From contig NZ_QTPO01000040.1 in NCBI RefSeq assembly GCF_003853645.1, positions 1 through 64,000 on the forward strand: 64,000 nucleotides of DNA, in the 5' to 3' direction. The notes beneath the pieces were generated by a model that searched no databases, was not told the DNA's origin, and worked only from the letters and a program-made list of their open reading frames with translations. A program made the position numbers and the translations under genes. Source of the DNA: Burkholderia sp. Bp9143. Lineage in GTDB: Bacteria > Pseudomonadota > Gammaproteobacteria > Burkholderiales > Burkholderiaceae. Every line of letters begins with the position of its first letter. The first letter of the stretch is position 1. Below, one piece after another: positions 37,018-45,918 of the stretch.

Positions 37018-37084
37018 TGGCCGGCCCGCCCGGTTGAAATCCGCTATCATTTCGTTCTAACGCCCCGCAAACGCAAGGTCAGTC

Positions 37085-37396
37085 ATGGACACCCAACAAC
37101 GTATCAAGCAAATCGTCGACGAAAACCAGGTCGTGCTCTTCATGAAGGGCAACGCGCAATTCCCGATGTGCGGCTTCTCGGGCCGCGCCGTGCAGGTGCT
37201 GAAAGCCTGCGGCGTCGACCAGTTCAAGACGGTCAACGTGCTCGAGGACGACGAAATCCGCCAGGGCATCAAGGAATTCTCGAACTGGCCGACCATCCCG
37301 CAACTGTACGTGAAGGGCGAATTCATCGGCGGCTCGGACATCATGATGGAGATGTACCAGTCGGGCGAACTGCAGCAACTGTTCGCCGCCGCGTAA
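37085..37396 (+). CDS. grxD: Monothiol glutaredoxin (Grx4/GrxD type)
   Basis: A protein of 103 residues with the CGFS active site at residues 29-32 (QFPMCGFSGRAVQVL). The glutathione-binding WPTIPQLYVKGEFIGGSDIM is present. Such proteins bind a [2Fe-2S] cluster as dimers and pass it to iron-sulfur assembly partners. A weak promoter-like stretch (TTGAAA, TTCTAA) lies in the 67-bp gap from prmC. Confidence 0.97.
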   Translation: MDTQQRIKQIVDENQVVLFMKGNAQFPMCGFSGRAVQVLKACGVDQFKTVNVLEDDEIRQGIKEFSNWPTIPQLYVKGEFIGGSDIMMEMYQSGELQQLFAAA

Positions 37397-37409
37397 CGCC
37401 CCCTCCCCG

Positions 37410-38006
37410 ATGGCATCTCCCAGCGCGCCGCCACGCCGGCTGATCGTCGCGATCACCGGCGCCACCGGCGCGGTCTACGGCGTGCGGCTGCTCGAATTGC
37501 TGCGCGCCGCCGGCGGCGTCGAAACGCATCTGCTGGTTTCGAACGCCGGCTGGCTCAATATCCAGCATGAACTGAAGCTGTCGAAGGCCGAGGTCGAAAG
37601 CCGGGCGGATGTCGTGCATTCGGTGCGCGATGTCGGCGCGACGATCGCATCGGGTTCGTTCGCAACCGACGGGATGGTGATCGCACCCTGCTCGATGAAG
37701 ACGCTCGCGAGCGTCGCGCACGGGCTGTCGGACAACCTGATCACGCGTGCGGCCGACGTCACGCTGAAGGAACGCCGCCGTCTCGTGCTGATGGTGCGCG
37801 AAACGCCGTTCAACCTCGCGCATCTGCGCAACATGACCGCCGTGACCGAAATGGGCGGCATCGTGTTTCCGCCGCTGCCCGCGTTCTACGCGATGCCGAA
37901 GACGATCGAGGAACTCGTCGATCAGACCGTCACGCGCGTGCTCGACCTGTTCGCGCTCAGCGCGCCGATGACGACGCCGTGGGCCGGCATCCGACCGGCA
38001 CAGTAA
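37410..38006 (+). CDS. ubiX: Flavin prenyltransferase UbiX
   Basis: A protein of 198 residues that makes prenylated FMN for the decarboxylase UbiD in ubiquinone synthesis. LIVAITGATGAVYGVRLLELL is the flavin-binding start. GSFATDGMVIAPCSMKTLASVAHGLSDNLITRAADVTLKERRRLVLMVRETP is the family core. It is 13 bases after grxD, so likely co-transcribed. A Pad1-type role in aromatic acid decarboxylation is the alternative label for the same chemistry. Confidence 0.96.
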   Translation: MASPSAPPRRLIVAITGATGAVYGVRLLELLRAAGGVETHLLVSNAGWLNIQHELKLSKAEVESRADVVHSVRDVGATIASGSFATDGMVIAPCSMKTLASVAHGLSDNLITRAADVTLKERRRLVLMVRETPFNLAHLRNMTAVTEMGGIVFPPLPAFYAMPKTIEELVDQTVTRVLDLFALSAPMTTPWAGIRPAQ

Positions 38007-38166
38007 GCCGCTCGACGCGGCGCTCCGGCGCCGTTCTTCACACATCTTCGTCGATTCAGCCGCCTTCCGGCTCGATCCGGCAACATCCAGCCCCCGTCTG
38101 CTCCCAAGCACCCGGAATCGGACGTATTATCAACCATTACGATTCAATCAAATTCCTCCAAGCCGA

Positions 38167-38195
38167 TTTATCAATACCCGGTGCGCGCCTATAGT
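38167..38195 (+). promoter_or_regulatory. Candidate promoter of the LigB-type dioxygenase gene
   Basis: TTTATC (38167-38172) and TATAGT (38190-38195) are 17 bases apart in an AT-rich part of the 220-bp gap after ubiX. The -10 is 31 bases before the ATG. Confidence 0.4.
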
Positions 38196-38226
38196 CACAG
38201 GCAAACCCTTTTGCAGGCTCCCCACC

Positions 38227-39018
38227 ATGAACCGCTTGCCCTCGCTTTACCTGTCCCACGGCGCCCCGACGCTGCCGATCGACCCGACGCTGCCGTCCGG
38301 CGCGTTCACGCATCTCGGTGCCGAATTGCCGCGCCCGCGCGCGGTGCTGATGCTGTCCGCGCACTGGGGCACGCAGCAGCCGGTCGCGAGCGTGGCCGCG
38401 CACCCTGAAACGATCCACGACTTCTATGGCTTCCCGCGCGCACTGTACGAGATCCGCTACCCGGCGCCGGGCGCGCCCGCGGTCGCCGAACGGGCGGCCG
38501 CGCTGCTGAACGCGGCCGGCATCGCGACCGCGACGACCGAGCACGGCCTCGACCACGGCGCGTGGGTGCCGATGCTGCTGATGTTCCCGGAGGCCGATGT
38601 GCCCGTCGCGCAACTGTCGATCCAGCCGCGTGCGGACGCGGCCCATCACTTCGCGCTCGGCCGTGCGCTGCGGCCGCTGCGCGACGAAGGCGTGATGGTG
38701 ATCGGCTCGGGCCAGATCACGCACAACCTGCGCGCGGCCGATTTCAGCGCGGCGCCCGAGGATGCGGACCCGCGCGTCGCGGAATTCACCGACTGGTTCG
38801 AGGCAAAGCTGGGCGCGCGTGATATCGACGCGCTGCTCGACTATCGCCGGCAGGCGCCGCACGCGGCGCTGATGCATCCGACCGACGAACACCTGCTGCC
38901 GGTGTTCGCCGCGCTCGGCGCGGCCGACGACGACTACCAGCTCGGCATCCAGTCGCTCGGCACGTATCAACGCGTGCTCGCGATGACGAACTATGTGTTC
39001 GCGAGCGCGGCCGCCTGA
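38227..39018 (+). CDS. DODA-type extradiol dioxygenase (LigB/YgiD family)
   Basis: A protein of 263 residues. Non-haem iron ligands are visible in YLSHGAPTLPID, LSAHWGTQ, HGLDHGAWVPMLLM and GSGQITHNLR, the YgiD/4,5-DOPA dioxygenase pattern. The family cleaves catechol rings beside a hydroxyl; physiological substrates are mostly unknown. It has its own promoter-like stretch and a strong terminator, so it seems a single-gene unit. It is not linked to the paa genes. Confidence 0.92.
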   Translation: MNRLPSLYLSHGAPTLPIDPTLPSGAFTHLGAELPRPRAVLMLSAHWGTQQPVASVAAHPETIHDFYGFPRALYEIRYPAPGAPAVAERAAALLNAAGIATATTEHGLDHGAWVPMLLMFPEADVPVAQLSIQPRADAAHHFALGRALRPLRDEGVMVIGSGQITHNLRAADFSAAPEDADPRVAEFTDWFEAKLGARDIDALLDYRRQAPHAALMHPTDEHLLPVFAALGAADDDYQLGIQSLGTYQRVLAMTNYVFASAAA

Positions 39019-39045
39019 ACCCTGCGATCCAACCGGTGAACAAAC

Positions 39046-39082
39046 AAAAAGCCCGCCCGAGCATCGCTCGGGCGGGCTTTTT
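39046..39082. terminator. Bidirectional terminator after the dioxygenase gene
   Basis: A perfect 17-bp inverted repeat (AAAAAGCCCGCCCGAGC with its complement, loop ATC) lies between the convergent dioxygenase and permease genes. Its A/T ends serve both strands. Confidence 0.95.
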
Positions 39083-39124
39083 TCGCGCTTCCTGCCGCCG
39101 CCGATTCCGGTGGCAGGTCAGGCG

Positions 39125-40723
39125 TCAGGCACCGACCCGTTCGAGGATCTCTTCGTGCGACTCACGCTCGTCGAGATACTGGGTCCGATAACCCGTGTTC
39201 ACGCCCCAGAAGTAGAACACCAGCGAGATCGCCGCGACGATCAGCATGTCCCAGCCGTAGGGCAGCACGCCGTAACCGCCGAATTCCTTGCTGCCGATCA
39301 GCGACAGCACGGCCATCGTCGGCAGGTACGCGACCAGCCACCATGCGGCCTTCAGGTCGGCGCCCCAGCCGCTCCAGCCCGACTTCGCCTGGAAGTAGAA
39401 ATACACCGGCAGCGCGACAATCATCAGCAGGATGATTTCGCCCGTCAGCGGCCACTTCGCCCAGTACAGGATCAGCGACGCGCAGACGAATGCGAACGGT
39501 GCGATCAGCTTCATCAGCGGGATCGACAGCGGACGCTCGATGTCGGTCGCCGCGCGGCGCAGCGCCATCAGGCTGATCGGGCCGGTCAGGTACGAGATCA
39601 CCGTTGCGACCGAGATCACTGCCGCGAGCGAGCTCCAGCCGCGGAAGAAGAACAGGAAGATGAACGACACGAGCAGGTTGAACCACATCGCCTGGCGCGG
39701 TACACCGTAGATCGGATGCACGTTGCCGAACATCTTCGGCATCGTGTTGTTGCGCTCCATCGCGTAGATCATGCGGGTGGTCGTCGCCATGTAGGTCGTA
39801 CCGGTGCCGCTCGGGCTGATGAACGCGTCGACGTACAGCAGGATCGCGAGCCAGTTCAGGTTCAGCGCGATCGCGAGTTCGGCGAACGGCGACGAGAAGT
39901 TGAAGTGCGACCAGCCCTTCGCGACGTCGGCCGGATTCACCGAGCCGATGTATGCCATCTGCAGCAGCACGTAGATCACGAGTGCGATCAGGATCGACGT
40001 GATCACTGCGAACGGCACGCTGCGCGACGGATTGCGCGCTTCACCGGCCAGGTTCACCGGGCTCTGGAAGCCGTTGAACGCGAACACGATGCCGCTCGTC
40101 GCGACCGCGGTCAGCACGGCCGACCAGCCGTACGGCGCGAAGCTCGCATTCGATGCGGTGCCGAGGTTCTCCGAGTGGAAGCTCGACAGCATCAGGCCGA
40201 GGATCGTGAGGCCGGGGATCAGGAACTTGAAGATCGTGATCGCGGTGTTCGCCCGCGCGAAGGCCTTGACACCCCAGTAGTTCAGCATGAAATAGATGAC
40301 GACCAGCACGGCCGACAGCAGCAAGCCAGGTACCGACAGTTCGCCGTTCACGAACAGCGCATGCGCCCACGGATACGGCCACGTGCTCATGTACTGGATC
40401 GACGCTTCCGCCTCGATCGGAATCACCGATACGATCGCGATCCAGTTCGCCCACGCGCTGATGAAGCCCACCAGCGAACCGTGCGAGTAGCGCGCGTAGC
40501 GCACCATGCCGCCCGACTCGGGGAACATCGCACCCAGTTCTGCATACGTCAGCGCAATCGCGAGAATCACGACCGCGCCGATGATCCATGCGCAAATCGC
40601 TGCCGGACCGGCGATCTTCGCAGCCTTCCAGGCGCCGAACAGCCAGCCCGAGCCGATAATCGAACCCAGCCCCGTCAGCATCAGTGCAAACGGGCCGATG
40701 TTCCGTTGAATAGAACTCTTCAC
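39125..40723 (-). CDS. APC-family amino-acid permease (YveA/aspartate-symporter-like)
   Basis: A permease of 532 residues with about 14 hydrophobic segments. The N-terminal MLTGLGSIIGSGWLFGAWKAAKIAGPAAI is the substrate-binding GSGxL-type start of the APC fold. FAFNGFQSPVNLAGEARNPSRSVP and SPSGTGTTYMATTTRMIYAMERNNTMP are further diagnostic. The start is GTG at 40723 with AGGAGAGG upstream. The closest named type is aspartate-proton symporter YveA. Amino-acid specificity is inferred. Confidence 0.9.
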   Translation of the reverse strand: MKSSIQRNIGPFALMLTGLGSIIGSGWLFGAWKAAKIAGPAAICAWIIGAVVILAIALTYAELGAMFPESGGMVRYARYSHGSLVGFISAWANWIAIVSVIPIEAEASIQYMSTWPYPWAHALFVNGELSVPGLLLSAVLVVIYFMLNYWGVKAFARANTAITIFKFLIPGLTILGLMLSSFHSENLGTASNASFAPYGWSAVLTAVATSGIVFAFNGFQSPVNLAGEARNPSRSVPFAVITSILIALVIYVLLQMAYIGSVNPADVAKGWSHFNFSSPFAELAIALNLNWLAILLYVDAFISPSGTGTTYMATTTRMIYAMERNNTMPKMFGNVHPIYGVPRQAMWFNLLVSFIFLFFFRGWSSLAAVISVATVISYLTGPISLMALRRAATDIERPLSIPLMKLIAPFAFVCASLILYWAKWPLTGEIILLMIVALPVYFYFQAKSGWSGWGADLKAAWWLVAYLPTMAVLSLIGSKEFGGYGVLPYGWDMLIVAAISLVFYFWGVNTGYRTQYLDERESHEEILERVGA

Positions 40724-40967
40724 ATCCTCTCCTATGTCTCAAAAAGCATGGTCGGCCCGCGGTCCGGGATCGGCTCGGACAGCACCGCGCATGCAATTTT
40801 GGGGGGATGGATCACCCGATCGGGGCAACCCTTCCGCGCGGCGCGTAGTTTAACGGTTGCACCTCCAAGTTGGCTCCAAAATCGTTCGGCCCCTACAAAA
40901 AATTCGCGCCGTTTGCAAGGTTTGTAAACCTAAACTCCGCAATAACCCTGAGTGCATGGAAATCCGG

Positions 40968-40996
40968 TTGACCGCGAGAGCGATTAGCCGTATAAA
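40968..40996 (+). promoter_or_regulatory. cspA promoter with long 5' leader
   Basis: TTGACC (40968-40973), a 17-base spacer and TATAAA (40991-40996) form the best -35/-10 pair in the window. Transcription from about 41003 gives a leader of about 140 bases before the cold-shock ATG. Long leaders of this kind act as temperature-responsive RNA in known cspA genes. The rest of the 420-bp gap (40724-40967) has an imperfect GGTTTGTAAACC dyad (40919-40930) and no gene. Confidence 0.75.
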
Positions 40997-41143
40997 CAAC
41001 GTTGCAGGATTTCAAGCGGCGAGTGAATTGGTTCTTTCGTAGTTCGCCCATCAACGGTACTCCGGTTGGTCCCATTACCCCCTTCCTTGATTTTCCGCAC
41101 CCATGGGCCTCGGCCCCGTTTTATCTTTTTAGGAACAAGTAAC

Positions 41144-41347
41144 ATGGCAACCGGTACCGTCAAGTGGTTCAATGACGCAAAGGGCTTCGGCTTCATCACC
41201 CCGGAAGGCGGCGGCGACGATCTGTTCGCGCACTTCTCGGAAATCCGCGTCGAAGGCTTCAAGACGCTGCAAGAAAACCAGAAGGTTGAATTCGAAGTGA
41301 AGACGGGCCCGAAGGGTCTGCAAGCTGCGAACATCCGTCCGGTCTAA
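41144..41347 (+). CDS. cspA: Cold-shock protein CspA
   Basis: A cold-shock-domain protein of 67 residues. The RNA-binding motifs RNP1 (KGFGFITPE) and RNP2 (DLFAHFSEI) are intact, starting MATGTVKWFNDAK. It acts as an RNA chaperone that melts secondary structure. The AGGAACAAG ribosome site precedes the ATG. An in-frame extension upstream is leader, not protein. It has its own strong promoter and terminator. Confidence 0.97.
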   Translation: MATGTVKWFNDAKGFGFITPEGGGDDLFAHFSEIRVEGFKTLQENQKVEFEVKTGPKGLQAANIRPV

Positions 41348-41369
41348 GTTCGGCGCGATATTTCGTGTA

Positions 41370-41397
41370 AAAAAGCCCCGCTTCGGCGGGGCTTTTT
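41370..41397. terminator. Terminator after cspA
   Basis: AAAAAGCCCCGC-TTCG-GCGGGGCTTTTT (12-bp stem, UUCG-type loop) lies 22 bases after the cspA stop, facing the convergent Hsp70 gene. Confidence 0.95.
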
Positions 41398-41448
41398 GTT
41401 TTCCGGCGTGGCAGCCATGCGGCCGCCGCCGATTCGAATGGCCTTCGT

Positions 41449-42699
41449 TCAGCCGAATAGCCGCTGCGCGTGAATGCCGAGCCCGGTTGCGACGCTCGCG
41501 AGGCGGTCACCGAACACCGGTTGCGCGTCCGGGAATGCGCCGGCAAGCGCACCCGACAGGAACGCCAGCCCGGTCGAGCCGCCGGTGAAATACAGCGCGC
41601 CGACGTCGCGCGGAGCGACACCCGCCAGCCGCACTGTTTCGCGCGCGGCATCGACGATGCGCGCGGTGTCGTCGACGCTTGCATCGACGAGGCGTTCGGC
41701 GTCGAACGCGATCTGCAGATCCTCTTCCACGTCGTTCAGGTCGATCATGGTCTCCCCGCCCGCCGCAACGCCGATCTTCGCTTCTTCCGCGCGTGCCATC
41801 AGCGCATGCCCGAGCCGCTGCTCGACTACGCGGGTAAGCCGGTCGTACTGCCGTACGTCCTGGTACAGGTGCTTCATCAGCTTCAGCTCGCCCAGCCGCT
41901 TCGGCGTGTAGACCGTGTTGATCAGGTGCCAGGTCGCCAGGTCGAAGTAGATCCGGTTCGGCAGCTCGCGCCCCTCGGGATCGAGCGAGCGGTAGCCGAA
42001 CGCCGGCAGGATCGCCGCCAGTTCGACGCGGCGGTCGTAATCGGTGCCCGCGACATGCACGCCGTGATGCGCGAGCACGTCGTCCTTGCGCTCGAGGCGC
42101 GCCATCCGCTCCGGTCCGACGCGCACCAGCGAGAAGTCCGACGTACCGCCGCCGATGTCGGCGACCAGCACGAGCCGCTCGGCCTGCTGGCGCGACTCAT
42201 AGTCGAACGCGGCCGCGATCGGTTCGTACTGGAAATGCACGTCCGTGAATCCAACCGACTGCGCGGCCGCTTCGAGCTGGTCCTGCGCGAGGCGGTCGGC
42301 ACGCGGATCGTCGTCGACGAAGAACACCGGCCGGCCGAGCACCGCGCGGCCGATCGGCGCGCCGGCGCGCGCTTCGGCCTTGCGCTTCAAGTGCGTCAGG
42401 AAGCACGCGATGATCTCCGTGTACGCCATCGCGCTGCCGTCGCCGAGATCGGTCGTGGTTTCCGCGAGCGGCGAGCCGAGGATGCTCTTCATCGAGCGCA
42501 TCAGGCGGCCGTCGAAACCGTCGATATAGGACGCGAGCGCCGCGCGGCCGTATTCGACCGTCTGCTCGTCGTTGTTGAAGAAGATCGCGGTGGGCAGCGT
42601 CAGGTGGTCGCCCTCGACGGGCGCGAGGCGCATGCCATCGCCGTCGGGCAATGCCACGGCGGAATTGGACGTGCCGAAATCGATCGCGCAGTAAGTCAT
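41449..42699 (-). CDS. YegD-like Hsp70-family ATPase without substrate-binding domain
   Basis: A protein of 416 residues (from ATG 42699) that is essentially the actin/Hsp70 ATPase domain alone. Phosphate loops are AIDFGTSNSAVAL and VADIGGGTSDFSLV, and the adenosine motif is YFTGGSTGLAFL. The C-terminal peptide-binding and lid domains of DnaK are absent, as in E. coli YegD (about 450 residues). The function is unproven. A stem (42741-42763) lies upstream of the start. Confidence 0.9.
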   Translation of the reverse strand: MTYCAIDFGTSNSAVALPDGDGMRLAPVEGDHLTLPTAIFFNNDEQTVEYGRAALASYIDGFDGRLMRSMKSILGSPLAETTTDLGDGSAMAYTEIIACFLTHLKRKAEARAGAPIGRAVLGRPVFFVDDDPRADRLAQDQLEAAAQSVGFTDVHFQYEPIAAAFDYESRQQAERLVLVADIGGGTSDFSLVRVGPERMARLERKDDVLAHHGVHVAGTDYDRRVELAAILPAFGYRSLDPEGRELPNRIYFDLATWHLINTVYTPKRLGELKLMKHLYQDVRQYDRLTRVVEQRLGHALMARAEEAKIGVAAGGETMIDLNDVEEDLQIAFDAERLVDASVDDTARIVDAARETVRLAGVAPRDVGALYFTGGSTGLAFLSGALAGAFPDAQPVFGDRLASVATGLGIHAQRLFG

Positions 42700-42946
42700 G
42701 GGAAGGTGCCGCAGCATGGCCGGCGCGAAAACGGAAAGGACGGGCTTTTTAACATGAAGCCCGCCGGATCACAACCGGGGCGGCCACCGGTGCCGCGCAA
42801 CCGGCCCGGGGCGGCGATCAGGCGCACCCGCGGCGCGCCGGCGACAGATGCGGACGGGGTGCTCGACGCATCCCCGTCGCCCGGTTGCAGCGCACCAGCA
42901 ACTGGCGCGGACTGGGCAGTCGACCCATGCCTGCCCGCCTGCGGAA

Positions 42947-43552
42947 TCAGGCTGCGGCGTCGAAACCCTTCTTCCAGGCGCCCGCATACACGACTTCGCC
43001 GATCGCATGGCGCGTGCGCGGCGCCTTTTCGCGGTCGCGCAGCACCGGATCGAGCTTGTCGACGTTGCCGTAGTGGCCGAGCGAGATGATCGCCGGAATC
43101 GCGACGTCGGCCGGAATCTCGAACGCGTCGCGGAACGCCTTCGCGTCGAAGCCGCTCATCTGGTGCGCGGCGAGACCCAGCGCGTGCGCCTGCAGCACCA
43201 GCGACATCGCGGCCGCGCCCGCATCGTACAGCGCGGTCGGCGCCGGCTCACCCTTCGGCGTGAGCGTGTGCGCGGTGACGGCGATCAGCACCGGCGCCGG
43301 CGAGTTCCAGCCCTGGTTGAACGGCACCAGCGTCGCGAATGCGCGCTTGAACGCCGCTTCGTCCTGCGTGCGGTCGAACACGATGAAGCGCCACGGCTGC
43401 GCGTTGTACGCGGAAGGCGCCCAGCGCGCCGCTTCGAGCACCGCGTGCAGATCGGCGGCGCTGATCGGTTCGTCCGAATACGCGCGCGGGCTCCAGCGGC
43501 CGGCGATCAGGTCGTGAATCGAAACAGTGGTGGGAGCAGGTTTGACGGACAT
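42947..43552 (-). CDS. Nitroreductase-family FMN protein
   Basis: A nitroreductase fold of 201 residues. LIAGRWSPRAYSDEPIS and ARWAPSAYNAQPWRFIVFDR are the FMN-phosphate and dimer contacts. GAAAMSLVLQAHALGLAAHQMSGFD and IPAIISLGHYG complete it. It reduces nitroaromatics or quinones with NAD(P)H. ATG 43552 is chosen because the frame upstream lacks conserved residues. It is followed (42700-42946) by a gap with only weak structure. Confidence 0.93.
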   Translation of the reverse strand: MSVKPAPTTVSIHDLIAGRWSPRAYSDEPISAADLHAVLEAARWAPSAYNAQPWRFIVFDRTQDEAAFKRAFATLVPFNQGWNSPAPVLIAVTAHTLTPKGEPAPTALYDAGAAAMSLVLQAHALGLAAHQMSGFDAKAFRDAFEIPADVAIPAIISLGHYGNVDKLDPVLRDREKAPRTRHAIGEVVYAGAWKKGFDAAA

Positions 43553-43711
43553 GCGGTTCCTCGCTGACATCGATGAAGGGGCGCGAACGCCCGGCGAACC
43601 GCAAGCATAACCGCTTGAGCAGTCACGCGCCCGCACATCCCGCTCAATGCAAATCATCCATCCTGCATTGACCGGCCGCCCCCCGCGCACGGGCCGGCCG
43701 GAGCGCCGCGC

Positions 43712-44995
43712 TCAAGCGGCCTGCGCGGCGGCGCGGGACGGGCCGCGGTTGATCCGCAGCACGATCAGCGCACCGACGATGCAGAGCCCGCCCGAGATCA
43801 TCGACGCGATCGTATAGGTGCCGAGGCTCGCGCGCAGCAGCCCCGCGCCGAGCGCCGCGAACGCCGCGCCGAGCTGGTGGCCGGCGACGATCCAGCCGAA
43901 CACGACCGGTGCCGCGGCCTTGCCGAACACGTCGGTGGCGAGCCGCACGGTCGGCGGCACGGTCGCGATCCAGTCGAGCCCGTAGAACATCGCGAACAGC
44001 GGCAGCCCGAAGAAGTCGATGCCGAACGCATGCGGCAGGTAGATCAGCGACAGCCCGCGCAGCCCGTAGTACCAGAACAGCAGCACGCGATTGTCATAGC
44101 GGTCGGACAGCCAGCCCGACAGCGTCGTGCCGAACAGGTCGAACACGCCCATCGCGGCGAGCAGCGAGGCGCCCTGCACTTCGGTCATCCCGTAGTCGCT
44201 GCACATCGCGATCAGGTGCGTGCCGACATAGCCGTTGGTGCTTGCGCCGCAGATGAAGAAGCTGAAGAACAGCAGCCAGAAGTCGCGCGAGCGGCTTGCC
44301 ATCAGCAACGTGCGGAACGCGACCGCGAGCGGGTTCTCCTTCGTCGCGTCGGGCGCCGCCGGCGCGTCGGCCGGCTCGCCGTACGGGCGCAGCTTCACGT
44401 CAGCCGGTCGCTCGGGCAGCAGGAACGCGACCAGCGGAATCACGATCGCGGCCGCCACCGCGACGACCAGCACGACCGGCCGCCAGCCGTGGCGCTGCGC
44501 GATCGCCGCGAGCATCGGCAGGAACACGAGTTGGCCGGTGGCCGTGCTGGCGGTCAGGATGCCCATCACGAGGCCGCGCCGCGCATGGAACCAGCGCGTG
44601 ACGAAGGTTGCCGACAATGTCAGCGCGACGACGCCGGTCGAGCAGCCGACCATCAGTCCCCAGATCACGACCATCTGCCAGCTCTGCGTCATCATCGACG
44701 ACAGCGCGACGCCCGCGCTCATCGTCACCAGCGCCGTCAGGATCGTCGGCCGCAGCCCGAAGCGCTGCATCGCCGCCGCCGCGAACGGGCCGGTCAAACC
44801 GTACAGCGCAATGTTCACCGAAATCGCCAGCGAAATCGCCGCGCGACTCCAGCCGAGTTCGCGCTCGAGCGGCACCATCAGCACGCTTGGTGTCGCTCGC
44901 GTGCCGGCCGCCGCCAGCAGGATCAGGAAAACCACCGCCGCCGCGAGCCATCCATAGTGGAAACGCCCGCCGATTCGTGTCACTGCCCAGTTCAT
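43712..44995 (-). CDS. MFS transporter (OFA/MCT-type), TetR-linked
   Basis: A 12-helix major-facilitator protein of 427 residues. It starts GGRFHYGWLAAAVVFLILLAAAGTRATPSVLMVPLERELGWSRAAISL, which is typical of the oxalate/formate-monocarboxylate branch. The central loop carries GWLSDRYDNRVLLFW. It is divergent from a TetR regulator across a 217-bp gap with two matching palindromes. Repression by that regulator and release by a substrate-like ligand are likely. The substrate is not evident. Confidence 0.9.
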   Translation of the reverse strand: MNWAVTRIGGRFHYGWLAAAVVFLILLAAAGTRATPSVLMVPLERELGWSRAAISLAISVNIALYGLTGPFAAAAMQRFGLRPTILTALVTMSAGVALSSMMTQSWQMVVIWGLMVGCSTGVVALTLSATFVTRWFHARRGLVMGILTASTATGQLVFLPMLAAIAQRHGWRPVVLVVAVAAAIVIPLVAFLLPERPADVKLRPYGEPADAPAAPDATKENPLAVAFRTLLMASRSRDFWLLFFSFFICGASTNGYVGTHLIAMCSDYGMTEVQGASLLAAMGVFDLFGTTLSGWLSDRYDNRVLLFWYYGLRGLSLIYLPHAFGIDFFGLPLFAMFYGLDWIATVPPTVRLATDVFGKAAAPVVFGWIVAGHQLGAAFAALGAGLLRASLGTYTIASMISGGLCIVGALIVLRINRGPSRAAAQAA

Positions 44996-45127
44996 GTTGT
45001 CGTTCTCCAGTTGGCGGCCTGGCGCCCGCGCGCCTGCCCCGCCTCACCACCAGGCCACCTCCGCCGCACGCTGCATCGGCTGACCCGGGCCGACACCTGG
45101 CATTTGTCTGTCGATCCGGCCGGCTTT

Positions 45128-45177
45128 GTTACCGATCGGTCACAAGTGTGTTGCGATCGTAGTGACCAGTCGGTAAC
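45128..45177. promoter_or_regulatory. Twin TetR operator candidate
   Basis: GTTACCGATCGGTCAC (45128-45143) and GTGACCAGTCGGTAAC (45162-45177) are near-reverse-complements of each other (14 of 16) and each is itself a near-palindrome. They are 34 bases apart centre to centre, 36 bases before the TetR start. This is the classic layout of an autoregulated TetR-MFS divergent pair. Confidence 0.75.
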
Positions 45178-45212
45178 ATGTCAAGCAATTCATCACGCAG
45201 TCGAGGGTCATC

Positions 45213-45836
45213 ATGTCGGGCATCGAGGCCGCCAACAAGCCGCCGGCACGCCGCACGCGGCGGCCGATCGCCGCGGCCGCCGCGCAGGAACACCTGCTGC
45301 GCGCCGCGGAGGAGCTGTTTTACAAGGAAGGGGTGCGCGCGGTCGGCATCGAGGCGGTCGTGGAGCTCGCGGGCGTCAACAAGATGAGCCTGTACCGCCA
45401 GTTCTCGTCGAAGGACGAGCTGATCCTCGCGTATCTGGAACGGATGGATGCGTGCTTCTTCGAGCGCCTCGATTCGAGCATCGCGAAGCATCCGGGCCAG
45501 CCGAAGGCGCAGTTGATCCAGTATTTCGTCGATCTAGCCGAACGCGCGACGCAGAAGGACTATCGCGGCTGCCCGTTCGTCAATGTCGCGGCCGAATTTC
45601 CGGATGCGTCGCATCCGGCGCGCGAGCGCGTCGCGCAGAACAAGGAACAGCTGATGAAGCGGCTCGTCGAGTTGTGCGATGGCGCAGGCGCGCGGCAGCC
45701 AAAAGCGCTCGCCAATGCGCTCGCGCTCGTCGTCGAAGGCATCTACGCGGCCAGCCAGACCTACCGGCACGGCGAAACGCCGATCGGCACCGCGCCCGCG
45801 CTGGTCACGCAGCTGATCGAAGCCGCCTGCGCGTGA
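45213..45836 (+). CDS. TetR-family transcriptional regulator
   Basis: A regulator of 207 residues. The N-terminal HTH is AQEHLLRAAEELFYKEGVRAVGIEAVVELAGVNKMSLYRQFSSKDELILAYL. Residues 75-205 form the helical ligand domain, with YRGCPFVNVAAEFPDASHP, a segment common in one TetR subgroup. GAGGG precedes the ATG. It is divergent from the MFS gene with two operator-like palindromes between. Repression of both genes is inferred. Confidence 0.94.
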   Translation: MSGIEAANKPPARRTRRPIAAAAAQEHLLRAAEELFYKEGVRAVGIEAVVELAGVNKMSLYRQFSSKDELILAYLERMDACFFERLDSSIAKHPGQPKAQLIQYFVDLAERATQKDYRGCPFVNVAAEFPDASHPARERVAQNKEQLMKRLVELCDGAGARQPKALANALALVVEGIYAASQTYRHGETPIGTAPALVTQLIEAACA

Positions 45837-45875
45837 CGGGCGGCGCACGCCCGAACCCGGCGTGCCCGCTCCCGC

Positions 45876-45881
45876 TACAAT
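45876..45881 (+). promoter_or_regulatory. Candidate -10 box for the DUF1415 gene
   Basis: TACAAT lies 38 bases before the DUF1415 start, just after the TetR stop. No -35 is recognisable. Confidence 0.35.
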
Positions 45882-45918
45882 GCGGCCCTCGCTGCCGCTC
45901 CACCCGACTGCCTTCGCC

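Noticed and set aside
40857..41042. 61-codon frame upstream of cspA
   Set aside because: It overlaps the cspA promoter and has no coding character.
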